A stretch of 37,394 nt of DNA, taken from positions 1 through 37,394 of the forward strand of contig DWYM01000062.1 in assembly GCA_019118665.1 (NCBI GenBank), written 5' to 3'. Positions 15,693-24,308 of the stretch are shown piece by piece. Source of the stretch: Candidatus Mediterraneibacter intestinipullorum. Lineage in GTDB: Bacteria > Bacillota > Clostridia > Lachnospirales > Lachnospiraceae. The notes beneath the pieces are model-generated. The model was not told the DNA's origin, ran no database searches, and worked only from the letters and a program-made list of their open reading frames with translations. Both the position numbers and the translations under genes were made by a program. Every line of letters begins with the position of its first letter. The first letter of the stretch is position 1.

Positions 15693-16148
15693 ATGTATCA
15701 ATGTGATATGAATAAAGTTCCGGTTCTGGGGCTTATAGGCATGGTCTCTCACAGGGCCATGAATACGGCAAAGGGGATGTATCAGGAATTTGACCTGAAC
15801 CGGAGCCAGGCGAGCGTGCTTTTTATGCTCCATCAGCGGGACTCCATGTCCCAGAAAGAGCTGGCGGCACAGTTGGATGTCACGGCTCCATCCATTACTT
15901 CCATGATCCAGAAGATGGAGCGGGATAAGTATATCGCCAGAGAACCGGACCAGCATGACCAGCGTGTCATGAGGCTGACCCTGACAGAGAAAGGAAAATC
16001 CTGCATTCAGGCTGTTAAAGATGTGGCGGACCGGATGGAAGAGATCCTGTTCCAGGGGATGAGTCTGGAGGAGAAGCTGCTTTTCAGGCGGCTCATGATC
16101 CAGGCGGGTGATAATCTTGAGAGTTATGAAAGGAACAAAAAGGTATGA
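15693..16148 (+). CDS. MarR-family transcriptional regulator
   Basis: Winged-helix repressor of 151 residues. The ATG at 15693 follows GGGAGGG; an in-frame TTG at 15594 would overlap the operator and is rejected. The DNA-binding region includes SQKELAAQLDVTAPSIT and the wing DQHDQRVMRLTLTEKG, both standard MarR. It overlaps the exporter gene by 4 nt (ATGA), so it is the first gene of a three-gene operon and most likely controls it by binding 15578-15593. Confidence 0.93.
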   Translation: MYQCDMNKVPVLGLIGMVSHRAMNTAKGMYQEFDLNRSQASVLFMLHQRDSMSQKELAAQLDVTAPSITSMIQKMERDKYIAREPDQHDQRVMRLTLTEKGKSCIQAVKDVADRMEEILFQGMSLEEKLLFRRLMIQAGDNLESYERNKKV

Positions 16149-18457
16149 AAAATCTATTTAAATATGCGGCAGAGCACTGGAAGTCTCTGCTCGCGATCAT
16201 TGTGATCCTGTTTGTCCAGGCGTACTGCGACCTGTCTCTGCCCGCCTATACATCAGATATTGTAAATATAGGCATCCAGCAGGGCGGGATCCAGGATCAG
16301 ATCCCGGAAGCCGTATCAGTAGATGAGATGGAGAAGCTGCTCCTGTTCGTCCCTGAGGAAGAGCAGGAGACGGTCCTGAGTATGTATGATACAGATGACA
16401 GTACCTATGAGAAAGAAGCATATGTTCTGAAAGATCCTGTTTCACAGGATGAAGAGCAGGTGGAAGAACTGGGCGATATCCTTGCCTGTCCCATGATGCT
16501 GACGGCAGGATTCGAGTCCGGCAGCGACATGACAAAGCAGATCGAAGAACAGATGAAAGCCAATCTTCCGGAACAGATGGCCTCAGATGACATGACCGTG
16601 TTTGACATTCTGGAGATGATCCCGGTAGAACAGAAGTCTGTCCTTGTAGAAGAGATGGAAAAGCAGATGAAGGATCTGCCGGATACGATCCTTGAGCAGG
16701 CGGCGGTCAGCTATGTGGGAGCCGCATATGAAGACCTTGGGATGGATATGGATGACATCCAGATCCATTATCTTCTTGTCACCGGGGGAAAGATGGTAGC
16801 GCTTGCCTTTCTCGGCATGGCGGCAAGTGTGCTGGTGGGATTCCTCGCTTCCCGGGTGGGGGCTGCGACAGGACGCGATCTCAGAGGAAGAGTTTTCCAC
16901 AAGGTAGTCGGATTCTCCAATAATGAGTTCGATCATTTTTCCACGGCATCCCTGATCACCAGGAGTACGAATGACATCCAGCAGATCCAGCTCATCATCG
17001 TCATGCTGCTGCGCATTGTGCTCTATGCTCCCATCCTGGCGGTCGGCGGCGTTCTGCAGGTATTACAGACAAATGTGTCCATGTCCTGGATCATCGGCCT
17101 TGCAGTCGTTTTGATCGGTCTGGTCATCCTTGTCCTTTTCCTGGTGGCAATGCCCAGATTTAAGATCCTTCAGACCCTGGTAGATAAGGTGAACCTGGTC
17201 ATGAGGGAAATCCTTACCGGTCTCCGGGTCATCCGGGCGTTCAGCACACAGAAGCATGAGGAGGAGCGCTTTGACGATGCTAATAAAATGCTGACAAAGA
17301 CGAACCTGTTCGTAAACCGTGCCATGACATTTATGATGCCTGTCATGATGCTGATCATGAATGGGGTTTCCGTCCTGATCATGTGGAGCGGAGCGCATGG
17401 GATTGATCAGGGACAGATGCAGGTGGGCGACATGATGGCTTTCATACAGTATACAATGCAGATCATCATGGGCTTTCTGATGCTGTGCATGCTCTCTATC
17501 ATGCTGCCGAGAGCGGCTGTTGCGGCGGACCGTGTGGAGGAAGTGCTTTCCAGCAGGACCGTCATCCACGATCCGGAGCAGCCGGAGATATTTTCGGGAG
17601 AAAAGAAAGGGCTGCTTGTGTTTGACCATGTTTCCTTTAAATATCCCGGGGCGGATGAAAACGTCCTTCACGATATTACATTTACGGCGAAACCAGGTGA
17701 GACGACGGCGATCATCGGGAGCACCGGGAGCGGCAAGTCTACGCTGGTCAACCTGATCCCGAGATTCTACGATGTGTCTGAGGGACGTATTACTCTGGAT
17801 GATGTGGATATCCGGGACGTGACCCAGCATGAACTCAGGGAGAAGCTTGGATATGTTCCCCAGAAGGGGCTGCTCTTCTCCGGGGATATCGCTTCGAATA
17901 TCATGTTCGGCAATCCAGACGGCGGAGCAGAAGAAATGAAAGAGGCGGCTAAGATCGCGCAGGCAGCAGAATTCATCGACGCAAAGCCAGACGGTTACCG
18001 CAGCCATATCGCACAGGGCGGCTCCAATGTATCCGGCGGCCAGAAACAGAGACTGTCCATCGCCAGGGCGATCGCAAAGCGCCCGGAAGTGTTTATCTTT
18101 GATGACAGTTTCTCAGCTCTTGACTTTAAGACAGATGTGACTCTGAGAAAGGCGCTGAAGAAGCGAACAGAGAACAGTACGGTCCTGATCGTTGCGCAGC
18201 GGATCAGCACGATCCTGAACGCAGAGCAGATCATCGTGCTGGATGACGGCAGAGTGGCAGGGATCGGAACCCATAAAGAGCTGTTGGAAAACTGCGAGGT
18301 ATACCGGCAGATCGCGGCGTCCCAGCTCTCGGAATCAGAGCTGGCAGCAGGAACGCGGTCGGCCGGACACAGCGGTCCGGGTCGAGGATCAGACCATGCG
18401 GAAGAATCTGCCGGGAGCGCGTCATATTCAGGAGAGGAGGTGCCCAGCCATGGCTAG
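16145..18457 (+). CDS. ABC exporter subunit 1 (fused permease-ATPase) with large external loop and degenerate Walker B
   Basis: Half-transporter of 770 residues, larger than the usual 580-600. TM1 is at about 13-35 and TM2 begins near 210. Between them is an acidic insert of about 160 residues, expected to lie outside the cell because it joins TM1 and TM2. The ATPase has Walker A GSTGSGKST (from residue 525), signature VSGGQKQR and Walker B FIFDDSFSALD. Asp654 stands where the catalytic Glu normally is, so this site should be poorly hydrolytic. The C-terminus adds a Ser/Gly-rich tail of about 45 residues. It pairs with the gene at 18450, which it overlaps by 8 nt. The substrate is unknown; MarR-linked pairs are often drug or lipid exporters. 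Confidence 0.92.
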   Translation: MKNLFKYAAEHWKSLLAIIVILFVQAYCDLSLPAYTSDIVNIGIQQGGIQDQIPEAVSVDEMEKLLLFVPEEEQETVLSMYDTDDSTYEKEAYVLKDPVSQDEEQVEELGDILACPMMLTAGFESGSDMTKQIEEQMKANLPEQMASDDMTVFDILEMIPVEQKSVLVEEMEKQMKDLPDTILEQAAVSYVGAAYEDLGMDMDDIQIHYLLVTGGKMVALAFLGMAASVLVGFLASRVGAATGRDLRGRVFHKVVGFSNNEFDHFSTASLITRSTNDIQQIQLIIVMLLRIVLYAPILAVGGVLQVLQTNVSMSWIIGLAVVLIGLVILVLFLVAMPRFKILQTLVDKVNLVMREILTGLRVIRAFSTQKHEEERFDDANKMLTKTNLFVNRAMTFMMPVMMLIMNGVSVLIMWSGAHGIDQGQMQVGDMMAFIQYTMQIIMGFLMLCMLSIMLPRAAVAADRVEEVLSSRTVIHDPEQPEIFSGEKKGLLVFDHVSFKYPGADENVLHDITFTAKPGETTAIIGSTGSGKSTLVNLIPRFYDVSEGRITLDDVDIRDVTQHELREKLGYVPQKGLLFSGDIASNIMFGNPDGGAEEMKEAAKIAQAAEFIDAKPDGYRSHIAQGGSNVSGGQKQRLSIARAIAKRPEVFIFDDSFSALDFKTDVTLRKALKKRTENSTVLIVAQRISTILNAEQIIVLDDGRVAGIGTHKELLENCEVYRQIAASQLSESELAAGTRSAGHSGPGRGSDHAEESAGSASYSGEEVPSHG

Positions 18458-20282
18458 AGGTATGGGAAGCCCACATGGAGGAAACATGGCGGGCGAAAAG
18501 GCAAAAGATTTTAAAGGAACGGTCAAAAAACTGTTCCGCTATATGAGCGCTTTTAAAGTGCATATGTTCTTCGTGGCAGTATTTGCCATCTGCGGCACGG
18601 TCTTTAATATCGTCGGCCCGAAGATCCTCGGAAAAGCGACTACAGAGATTTTTAACGGACTGGTAAGCAAAGTGTCGGGCGGCAGCGGAATGGATTTCGG
18701 GAAGATCGGAAGGATCCTTCTGATCACCCTGGGACTGTATCTGATAAGCGCCCTGTGTACTTTTATCCAGGGGATCATCATGACAGGCATTTCCCAGAAG
18801 ACGACTTACCGTCTGAGAAAGGAGATCTCGGAGAAGGTCAACCGGATGCCAATGAACTATTTTGATACAAAGCCGGTGGGAGAGGTGCTCTCCCGCGTGA
18901 CCAACGATGTGGACACACTGGGACAGAGCCTGAACCAGAGCGCCACTCAGATGATCACCTCGGTGGCTACCCTGATCGGCGTGTTGATCATGATGTTTTC
19001 GATCAGCCCGCTGATGACGCTGGTGGCGCTTCTGATCCTGCCGGTCTCGGTGCTCCTCATTTCATTTGTTATGAAGCATTCTCAGAAATTTTTCCGGGGG
19101 CAGCAGGCATACCTCGGCAATGTGAATGGACAGGTGGAGGAGATATACAGCGGACACAATATCATCAAAGCCTTCAATAAAGAAGAAGATGTGATCCGGG
19201 AATTTAATGAAACAAATGGGAAACTCTATGATTCCGCATGGAGATCACAGTTTTTCTCCGGCATGATGATGCCGGTCATGCAGTTCATCGGAAATCTGGG
19301 TTATGTAGGTGTGGCAATCCTGGGAGGATTCCTCGTGATCAGGAACTCCATCGAAGTCGGTGATATCCAGTCCTTTATCCAGTATGTAAGGAACTTTACC
19401 CAGCCCATCCAGCAGGTGGCGCAGGTCACAAATATGCTGCAGCTCACAGCGGCGGCATCAGAGAGGGTGTTTGAATTTCTTGACGAAGAGGAAGAGGATC
19501 AGACAGTGCCTGACCCGGTATCTGTTGACGGTCTTCAGGGCAACGTAGAGTTTGACCATGTGCATTTCGGGTATAACCCGGATAAGATCATTATCAATGA
19601 CTTCTCCGCAAAGGTAAAAGAAGGGCAGAAGATCGCCATTGTAGGACCGACCGGGGCAGGAAAGACGACCATGATCAAGCTGCTCATGCGTTTTTATGAC
19701 GTGAACAGCGGGGCGATCAAGATTGACGGACACGATGTCCGCGACTTTAACCGAAGCGAGCTCAGAGAAATGTTCGGCATGGTGCTCCAGGATACATGGC
19801 TGTTCCACGGCACGATCATGGAAAATATCCGCTACGGAAGGCTGGATGCCACGGATGAGGAAGTCATCCGGGCTGCGAAGGCTGCCCATGTACACCGTTT
19901 CGTGCAGACTCTGCCCGGGGGCTATAACATGGAACTGAATGAAGAGGCGACCAACGTCTCCCAGGGGCAGAAACAGCTCCTCACCATCGCAAGGGCGATC
20001 CTTGCGGACCCGAAGATACTGATTCTCGATGAGGCAACAAGCTCCGTTGATACAAGGACAGAGGTCCTCATCCAGAAAGCCATGGATAATCTGATGAAGG
20101 GCAGGACCAGCTTCGTCATCGCCCATAGGCTGTCCACCATCCGGGACGCGGATTTGATCCTGGTCATGAAAGACGGCGACATCGTCGAGCAGGGAACACA
20201 TGAGGCGCTCCTGGAAAAAGGAGGTTTCTACGCGGATCTGTACAACTCCCAGTTTGAATCAACAGATCAGACGTGTGCGTAA
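18450..20282 (+). CDS. ABC exporter subunit 2 (fused permease-ATPase)
   Basis: Partner half-transporter of 610 residues. The ATG at 18450 follows GGAGAGGAGG; an in-frame ATG at 18243 inside the previous gene is rejected. Six membrane helices occupy about 35-320. The ATPase has Walker A GPTGAGKTT, Walker B LILDEATSSVD with the catalytic Glu intact and the H-loop in VIAHRLSTI. Its signature reads VSQGQKQ rather than VSGGQ. Combined with the Asp in subunit 1, this gives one active and one degenerate ATP site, as in heterodimeric exporters of the TM287/288 type. No ordinary terminator follows; the next 200 nt are large inverted repeats. Confidence 0.93.
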   Translation: MARGMGSPHGGNMAGEKAKDFKGTVKKLFRYMSAFKVHMFFVAVFAICGTVFNIVGPKILGKATTEIFNGLVSKVSGGSGMDFGKIGRILLITLGLYLISALCTFIQGIIMTGISQKTTYRLRKEISEKVNRMPMNYFDTKPVGEVLSRVTNDVDTLGQSLNQSATQMITSVATLIGVLIMMFSISPLMTLVALLILPVSVLLISFVMKHSQKFFRGQQAYLGNVNGQVEEIYSGHNIIKAFNKEEDVIREFNETNGKLYDSAWRSQFFSGMMMPVMQFIGNLGYVGVAILGGFLVIRNSIEVGDIQSFIQYVRNFTQPIQQVAQVTNMLQLTAAASERVFEFLDEEEEDQTVPDPVSVDGLQGNVEFDHVHFGYNPDKIIINDFSAKVKEGQKIAIVGPTGAGKTTMIKLLMRFYDVNSGAIKIDGHDVRDFNRSELREMFGMVLQDTWLFHGTIMENIRYGRLDATDEEVIRAAKAAHVHRFVQTLPGGYNMELNEEATNVSQGQKQLLTIARAILADPKILILDEATSSVDTRTEVLIQKAMDNLMKGRTSFVIAHRLSTIRDADLILVMKDGDIVEQGTHEALLEKGGFYADLYNSQFESTDQTCA

Positions 20283-20302
20283 AATCTGAATTTGTTTAAT
20301 CG

Positions 20303-20459
20303 ATAGGATGTGTCCGCCGGGGAATGGGTGTGGCTGGCAGACACGCTCGCGCTCGGACCGCAACATAGCGGTACATAGTGCTGCAAAAGACGCAGCCCAA
20401 GTACCGATGTTGCTTTACGGTCTTTCAGCCATACCCATTCCCGGCTGGTCGCATCCTAT
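20303..20459. repeat. 157-nt self-complementary element (giant imperfect hairpin)
   Basis: Nested complementary arms run almost end to end. ATAGGATG (20303-20310) pairs with CATCCTAT (20452-20459), and the block 20317-20336 with 20426-20444 (about 18 pairs, one bulge). GACCG (20356-20360) pairs with CGGTC (20418-20422). GCAACAT (20360-20366) pairs with ATGTTGC (20407-20413), CGGTAC (20369-20374) with GTACCG (20401-20406), and GCTGC (20380-20384) with GCAGC (20392-20396). No credible ORF is present. The form fits a MITE or a structured RNA. This and the next two inverted repeats fill most of the 516-nt gap between the exporter and moaC. Confidence 0.75.
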
Positions 20460-20482
20460 GATTAAAAGAATTTCAGATTTTG

Positions 20483-20680
20483 AAAAAAAGGGAGCTTTAC
20501 GCATCAACTAGGGAATGAGACCTTGGTTTTGCCGTTAAAGCTCCCTTTGCATTTTACTTTGAGAATCCTGAATTTTCTGGAAACTGCCGATCGGATGAAC
20601 ATAGAAAACCGCAGACCATTTTAAGATATATCCCCATCCGTCGCGAATATATCTTAAAAAGCTAGCGGTTTTCGGATGTT
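20483..20680 (-). ncRNA. Candidate minus-strand small RNA with terminator
   Basis: Two further inverted repeats lie here. On the minus strand, a TATACT -10 (complement of 20684-20689) with a poor -35 precedes a hairpin with three stems: AACAT/ATGTT (20598-20602 and 20676-20680), AAAACCGC/GCGGTTTT (20605-20612 and 20665-20672) and a 13-bp stem (20619-20631 and 20647-20659). Downstream on the same strand a 13-bp stem (20536-20548 with 20487-20499) is followed by a T run (complement of 20483-20489), as in a terminator, although its loop is about 36 nt. The order promoter, hairpin, terminator suggests a transcript of about 195 nt. Equally, these may be inert repeats. Confidence 0.3.
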
Positions 20681-20761
20681 TTAAGTATACGCAGTTCCAC
20701 AGATAAATTCAGATTGCCATACTGAGAAGGGAAATTTGGGATAGTATCTGCTCGTGAACTG

Positions 20762-20770
20762 TGATAGAAT
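20762..20770 (+). promoter_or_regulatory. moaC promoter (extended -10)
   Basis: TGATAGAAT gives an extended -10 (TGn plus TAGAAT at 20765-20770) with no good -35. Transcription would start near 20777, leaving a leader of about 22 nt, too short for a molybdenum-cofactor riboswitch. Confidence 0.4.
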
Positions 20771-20798
20771 AATCGGGAAAAGAAAGCAGGTATTTGAT

Positions 20799-21344
20799 AT
20801 GGGATTTACACATTTTGATGAAAACGGAAAGGCTGTCATGGTAGATGTGACAGGAAAGGACGACACGGCCCGCGAGGCGCAGGCAACTGGAAAGATCACT
20901 GTGAGCCGTGACGTATTCCGTGCAGTCAGCGCGGGCACAGTCGGAAAGGGCGATGTGCTGGGCGTGGCGGCGACGGCAGGGATCATGGGCGCAAAGCGCA
21001 CCTCTGAACTGATCCCCATGTGCCATATCCTTCCTATCACGAACTGCAGGATAGATTTTGATATGGATGAAGAGGAAAGCTCCATCTACTGTAATTGTAC
21101 TGTGAAAGTGACCGGGAAGACCGGGGTGGAGATGGAGGCGCTGACCGGGGTGAGCGTGGCGCTGCTTACAATATATGACATGTGCAAGGCCATGGATAAA
21201 TCCATGGAGATCAGCGAGATCTATCTTGTGAAAAAGACCGGGGGAAAAAGCGGCGAGGTACACAATGACCTCCATTCCCACAGAACCGGGAAAACAGGCA
21301 GACACGGACGCGGAAATACCCGCCGGGAACTTGACATACTTTAA
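20799..21344 (+). CDS. moaC: Cyclic pyranopterin monophosphate synthase MoaC
   Basis: Works after MoaA to form cyclic pyranopterin monophosphate, the first stable molybdopterin precursor. The ATG at 20799 follows AAAGCAGG; an earlier in-frame start at 20754 lies upstream of the predicted -10 and is rejected. Family motifs include [26 protein letters not shown] and [24 protein letters not shown]. At 181 residues it has about 20 more than usual, as a basic tail after [10 protein letters not shown]. First gene of a co-directional run. Confidence 0.95.
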   Translation: MGFTHFDENGKAVMVDVTGKDDTAREAQATGKITVSRDVFRAVSAGTVGKGDVLGVAATAGIMGAKRTSELIPMCHILPITNCRIDFDMDEEESSIYCNCTVKVTGKTGVEMEALTGVSVALLTIYDMCKAMDKSMEISEIYLVKKTGGKSGEVHNDLHSHRTGKTGRHGRGNTRRELDIL

Positions 21345-21392
21345 GCGGAAGAACAGCGCTGCGAGGTACAGCGGTGTTCCTATAAAAGGAGC

Positions 21393-21905
21393 ATGATGGG
21401 ACAGATGGAAGGATACAGATGGAAAGCGGCGGTGGTGACACTGAGCGATAAAGGATACGCCGGCGAGCGGGAGGATAAGAGCGGCCCCCTTATCTGTGAG
21501 ATGATAACAGAGGCAGGGTATGATGTGGAAAAAAGACTGCTTCTTCCGGACGAAAAGGAAGAAATAAAAAAATGTTTATGCACACTGTGCGATGAGGATG
21601 GGATGGATGTGGTCTTTACCACAGGTGGGACAGGATTCGCGCCCAGAGACTGTACACCCGAGGCGACGCTTGAGGCGGCGGAAAGGAATGCGCCCGGGAT
21701 TGCGGAGGCGATGCGCTTTGCATCCCTTAAAGTGACACCCAGAGGCATGCTGAGCCGGGGCGTCTCGGTCATCAGGGGGAAGACGTTGATCCTCAATCTT
21801 CCGGGCAGCCCCAAGGCTGTCCGGGAGAATCTGGAGGCTGTGCTCCCGACTCTGGATCATGGGCTTGCGATCCTGACGGAAAGAGCAGGGGAGTGCGCGA
21901 AATGA
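21393..21905 (+). CDS. mogA: Molybdopterin adenylyltransferase-type protein (MogA/MoaB family)
   Basis: MoCF-fold protein of 170 residues that binds molybdopterin and, in MogA, adenylylates it before metal insertion. The signature TTGGTGFAPRDCTPEAT and the later PGSPKAVRENLEAVLP are typical. The start follows AAAAGGAG; a second ATG follows directly and would shorten it by one residue. Its stop overlaps the moaA start (ATGA), so the two are translationally coupled. MogA versus MoaB cannot be separated by eye. Confidence 0.88.
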   Translation: MMGQMEGYRWKAAVVTLSDKGYAGEREDKSGPLICEMITEAGYDVEKRLLLPDEKEEIKKCLCTLCDEDGMDVVFTTGGTGFAPRDCTPEATLEAAERNAPGIAEAMRFASLKVTPRGMLSRGVSVIRGKTLILNLPGSPKAVRENLEAVLPTLDHGLAILTERAGECAK

Positions 21906-22933
21906 GAGATCAGTTTGGCAGGGCCATTGATTACATGCGGGTGTCAGTGACTGACCGCTGCAATCTCCGATGCGTCTACTGCATGCCCGCGGCAGGGGTG
22001 CCTTTTGTTCCCCATGAAGAGATCCTCAGCTTTGATGAGATCGCGAGGATCTGCCGGATCGGCGCAGAGCTGGGCATCACGAAGCTGAAGCTGACAGGAG
22101 GAGAGCCCCTGGTACGCAGAGGACTCCCGGATCTTCTGGGAATGCTGAAGAGGATCCCGGGGATCGAGCAGGTTACACTGACGACAAATGGTACACTTTT
22201 AAAAGAACAAATAAACGAATTAGTTTCTAATGGCTTGAATTCTGTCAATATCAGCATTGATACCCTGGATCCGGAGCGATACCGTGAAGTGACCAGGGGA
22301 GGAAGTGTGGAAAAGGCTTGGGAAGGCTTGGACGCCGCTGCTGGATTCCCGGGGCTCAGGGTTAAAGTGAATTGCGTGCCTTTGCAGGGCGCGGAAGACG
22401 AAGAATATATCCGTCTGGCTCTTCTTGCAAAGGAGGGAAAAGCGGATGTGCGCTTTATTGAGATGATGCCCATTGGCATGGGAAAGGTGTTTTCAGGGCG
22501 GAGTAAAGAAGAAATCTATTCGATATTGAAGCAGGTGTACGGAGAGCCGGAGGCGTACGACGGCCGTCTGGGAAACGGTCCGGCTGTCTATGTACAGTTT
22601 CCGGGATTTCGGAAACATGTGGGCTTTATCAGTGCGGTATCCCATCAGTTCTGCAGCGGATGCAACCGTATCCGGCTTACTTCGGAAGGATATCTGAAGC
22701 CATGTCTTCAGTATGGGAGCGGAACAGATCTGAAGAAATTGCTCAGAGGCGGCGCGGATGATGACATGATCCGCAGGGAGATCGAGCGCACGATCTTTTC
22801 CAAACCGGCAAGCCATCAGTTTGACGCTTCATGCGCGGCGGTTCCCGGGGAGGAGAGTGGAAATGAAGGCGATGAAGATACAGGGGACGGAGATTCTCTT
22901 GAAAAAAAGGGAATGTCCAGGATCGGAGGATAA
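21902..22933 (+). CDS. moaA: GTP 3',8-cyclase MoaA (radical SAM)
   Basis: Converts GTP to 3',8-cyclo-7,8-dihydro-GTP, the first step of molybdenum cofactor synthesis, with MoaC next. The N-terminal radical-SAM cluster is bound by Cys20, Cys24 and Cys27 (CNLRCVYC). The second cluster uses CSGCNRIRLTSEGYLKPC. The C-terminus ends in the required Gly-Gly (MSRIGG). The ATG at 21902 overlaps the mogA stop; a GTG at 21893 would add three residues. The 343 residues include a Glu/Asp/Gly-rich stretch just before the GG tail, making it slightly longer than usual. Confidence 0.95.
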   Translation: MRDQFGRAIDYMRVSVTDRCNLRCVYCMPAAGVPFVPHEEILSFDEIARICRIGAELGITKLKLTGGEPLVRRGLPDLLGMLKRIPGIEQVTLTTNGTLLKEQINELVSNGLNSVNISIDTLDPERYREVTRGGSVEKAWEGLDAAAGFPGLRVKVNCVPLQGAEDEEYIRLALLAKEGKADVRFIEMMPIGMGKVFSGRSKEEIYSILKQVYGEPEAYDGRLGNGPAVYVQFPGFRKHVGFISAVSHQFCSGCNRIRLTSEGYLKPCLQYGSGTDLKKLLRGGADDDMIRREIERTIFSKPASHQFDASCAAVPGEESGNEGDEDTGDGDSLEKKGMSRIGG

Positions 22934-22942
22934 CATCAGGAT

Positions 22943-23380
22943 ATGGGACAGGTGACAGCAGTCTGTACAAGCCCGGCGAAGGGCACGCAGAAGCAGAAGG
23001 TGAAGGAAGGCATATTTATAGAAGATCATGGGATACAGGGAGACGCCCATGCCGGGAAATGGCATCGCCAGGTCAGCCTTCTTTCCTATGACAAGATCGA
23101 AGCGTTCCGTGCCAGAGGCGCTGAGGTGGAAGACGGCGCTTTCGGGGAAAATCTTGTGGTCAGGGGAATCGACTTCCGGTCTCTGCCGGTTGGAACGCGC
23201 CTTTGCTGCAATGACGTGATACTGGAGCTGACGCAGATCGGAAAGGAGTGCCATCACGGATGCCAGATCTTCCAGAAGATGGGAGACTGTATCATGCCCA
23301 GAGAGGGCGTGTTTGCCAGAGTGATCCGGGGAGGAAAGATCCGGGTTGGCGACGAGATGAAGGTGGAAAACAATGAGTAG
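22943..23380 (+). CDS. MOSC domain protein
   Basis: Single-domain MOSC protein (145 residues), a fold shared with the C-terminus of molybdenum cofactor sulfurases. It shows GIQGDAHAGKWHRQVSLLS, FGENLVVRGID, a cysteine-bearing GKECHHGCQI and a closing GGKIRVGDEM. Stand-alone MOSC proteins are thought to help sulfur or cofactor transfer to molybdenum enzymes. It lies 9 nt after moaA, which supports that link. It overlaps the next gene by 8 nt. Confidence 0.92.
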   Translation: MGQVTAVCTSPAKGTQKQKVKEGIFIEDHGIQGDAHAGKWHRQVSLLSYDKIEAFRARGAEVEDGAFGENLVVRGIDFRSLPVGTRLCCNDVILELTQIGKECHHGCQIFQKMGDCIMPREGVFARVIRGGKIRVGDEMKVENNE

Positions 23381-24305
23381 AGCGAAAACAGTATTTTGGA
23401 GGACCGGCGTCCTGCTCTGCCTGGCGGCGTGCGCCGCAGGTTTGCTGGCAGCCTGTTCCGGGCGGGTGCAGGAGACCGGAGCGGAGCTGGCGGAGGGGAC
23501 AGAAAAGGAGCAGGCCAGCCAGGAGGAAACAAACTATACATTTCAGGATGTGGAGGGGAATGAATATGAAGCGCCTCTGCTTTCCGGCGTTCCCAAATGT
23601 ACATATGATTTCTCGAAACTTAAGACAGATGAGGACACTGGGTACAAAAGCTTCCATGATGAGGAAAATGGAGTGACCGCTCGCTTCGGGATCGATGTGT
23701 CCGAATTCCAGGGTGAGGAGATCGACTGGAAGCAGGTGAAAGACAGTGGAGTTGAGTTTGTCAGCATCCGTCTCGGTTACCGCGCGTATGGAGATACAGG
23801 TGATCTGGTCATGGATGCCATGTACGAACAGAACATCAAAGGCGCGCTGGACGCAGGCCTGGATGTGGGGGTCTATTTCTTCTCCCAGGCAGTCAGCGCG
23901 GCTGAGGCGGTGGAGGAGGCCGAGTTTGTGCTGAAACATTTAAAGCCTTATGAGATAACAGGCCCGGTCGTCTATGATACGGAGGAGATCAAGTGGGATA
24001 CCGCCCGCACGGATGTGAATACGGATAAGGATTTTACGAATTTCTGCAAAGTGTTCTGTGAAACCGTGGAGCAGGAAGGGTATGATACTATGATCTATTC
24101 TAATATGAAGTGGATGGCGTTTACCCTTGATATGGAAGAACTTGCGGAGTATGATTTCTGGTATGCGGATTACCACGATATTCCCCAGTGCCCCTATGAC
24201 TATGCGATCTGGCAGTACAGCGAGACCGGGGCGGTTCCGGGGATCAATGCGAATGTAGATCTGAACCTTTGGTTTCAGAAAGAAAGCGGACAGCAGGAGG
24301 GATAA
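23373..24305 (+). CDS. Putative lipoprotein lysozyme, glycoside hydrolase family 25
   Basis: Probable cell-wall muramidase anchored to the outer membrane face by lipid. Residues 1-28 form a signal peptide with lipobox LAAC (Cys28), followed by a Glu-rich linker to about residue 50. The GH25 barrel begins near 100 with FGIDVSEFQGEEIDW (Asp108). It has the acidic pair region VVYDTEEIKW and ends with DYAIWQYSETGAVPGINANVDLN. At 310 residues it has no separate wall-binding repeats. Overlap with the MOSC gene suggests co-transcription; a functional link to the cofactor genes is not expected. Confidence 0.9.
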   Translation: MSRAKTVFWRTGVLLCLAACAAGLLAACSGRVQETGAELAEGTEKEQASQEETNYTFQDVEGNEYEAPLLSGVPKCTYDFSKLKTDEDTGYKSFHDEENGVTARFGIDVSEFQGEEIDWKQVKDSGVEFVSIRLGYRAYGDTGDLVMDAMYEQNIKGALDAGLDVGVYFFSQAVSAAEAVEEAEFVLKHLKPYEITGPVVYDTEEIKWDTARTDVNTDKDFTNFCKVFCETVEQEGYDTMIYSNMKWMAFTLDMEELAEYDFWYADYHDIPQCPYDYAIWQYSETGAVPGINANVDLNLWFQKESGQQEG

Positions 24306-24308
24306 GGG

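Noticed and set aside
18243-18449. N-terminal extension of the second ABC subunit
   Set aside because: It lies wholly inside the first subunit gene; ATG 18450 has a strong ribosome site and standard start.
20308-20511. 67-codon ORF over the large hairpin
   Set aside because: Its composition reflects the inverted-repeat arms, there is no ribosome site, and no protein family is recognised.
20771-20798. Molybdenum cofactor riboswitch before moaC
   Set aside because: The predicted leader is only about 22 nt and shows no such fold.
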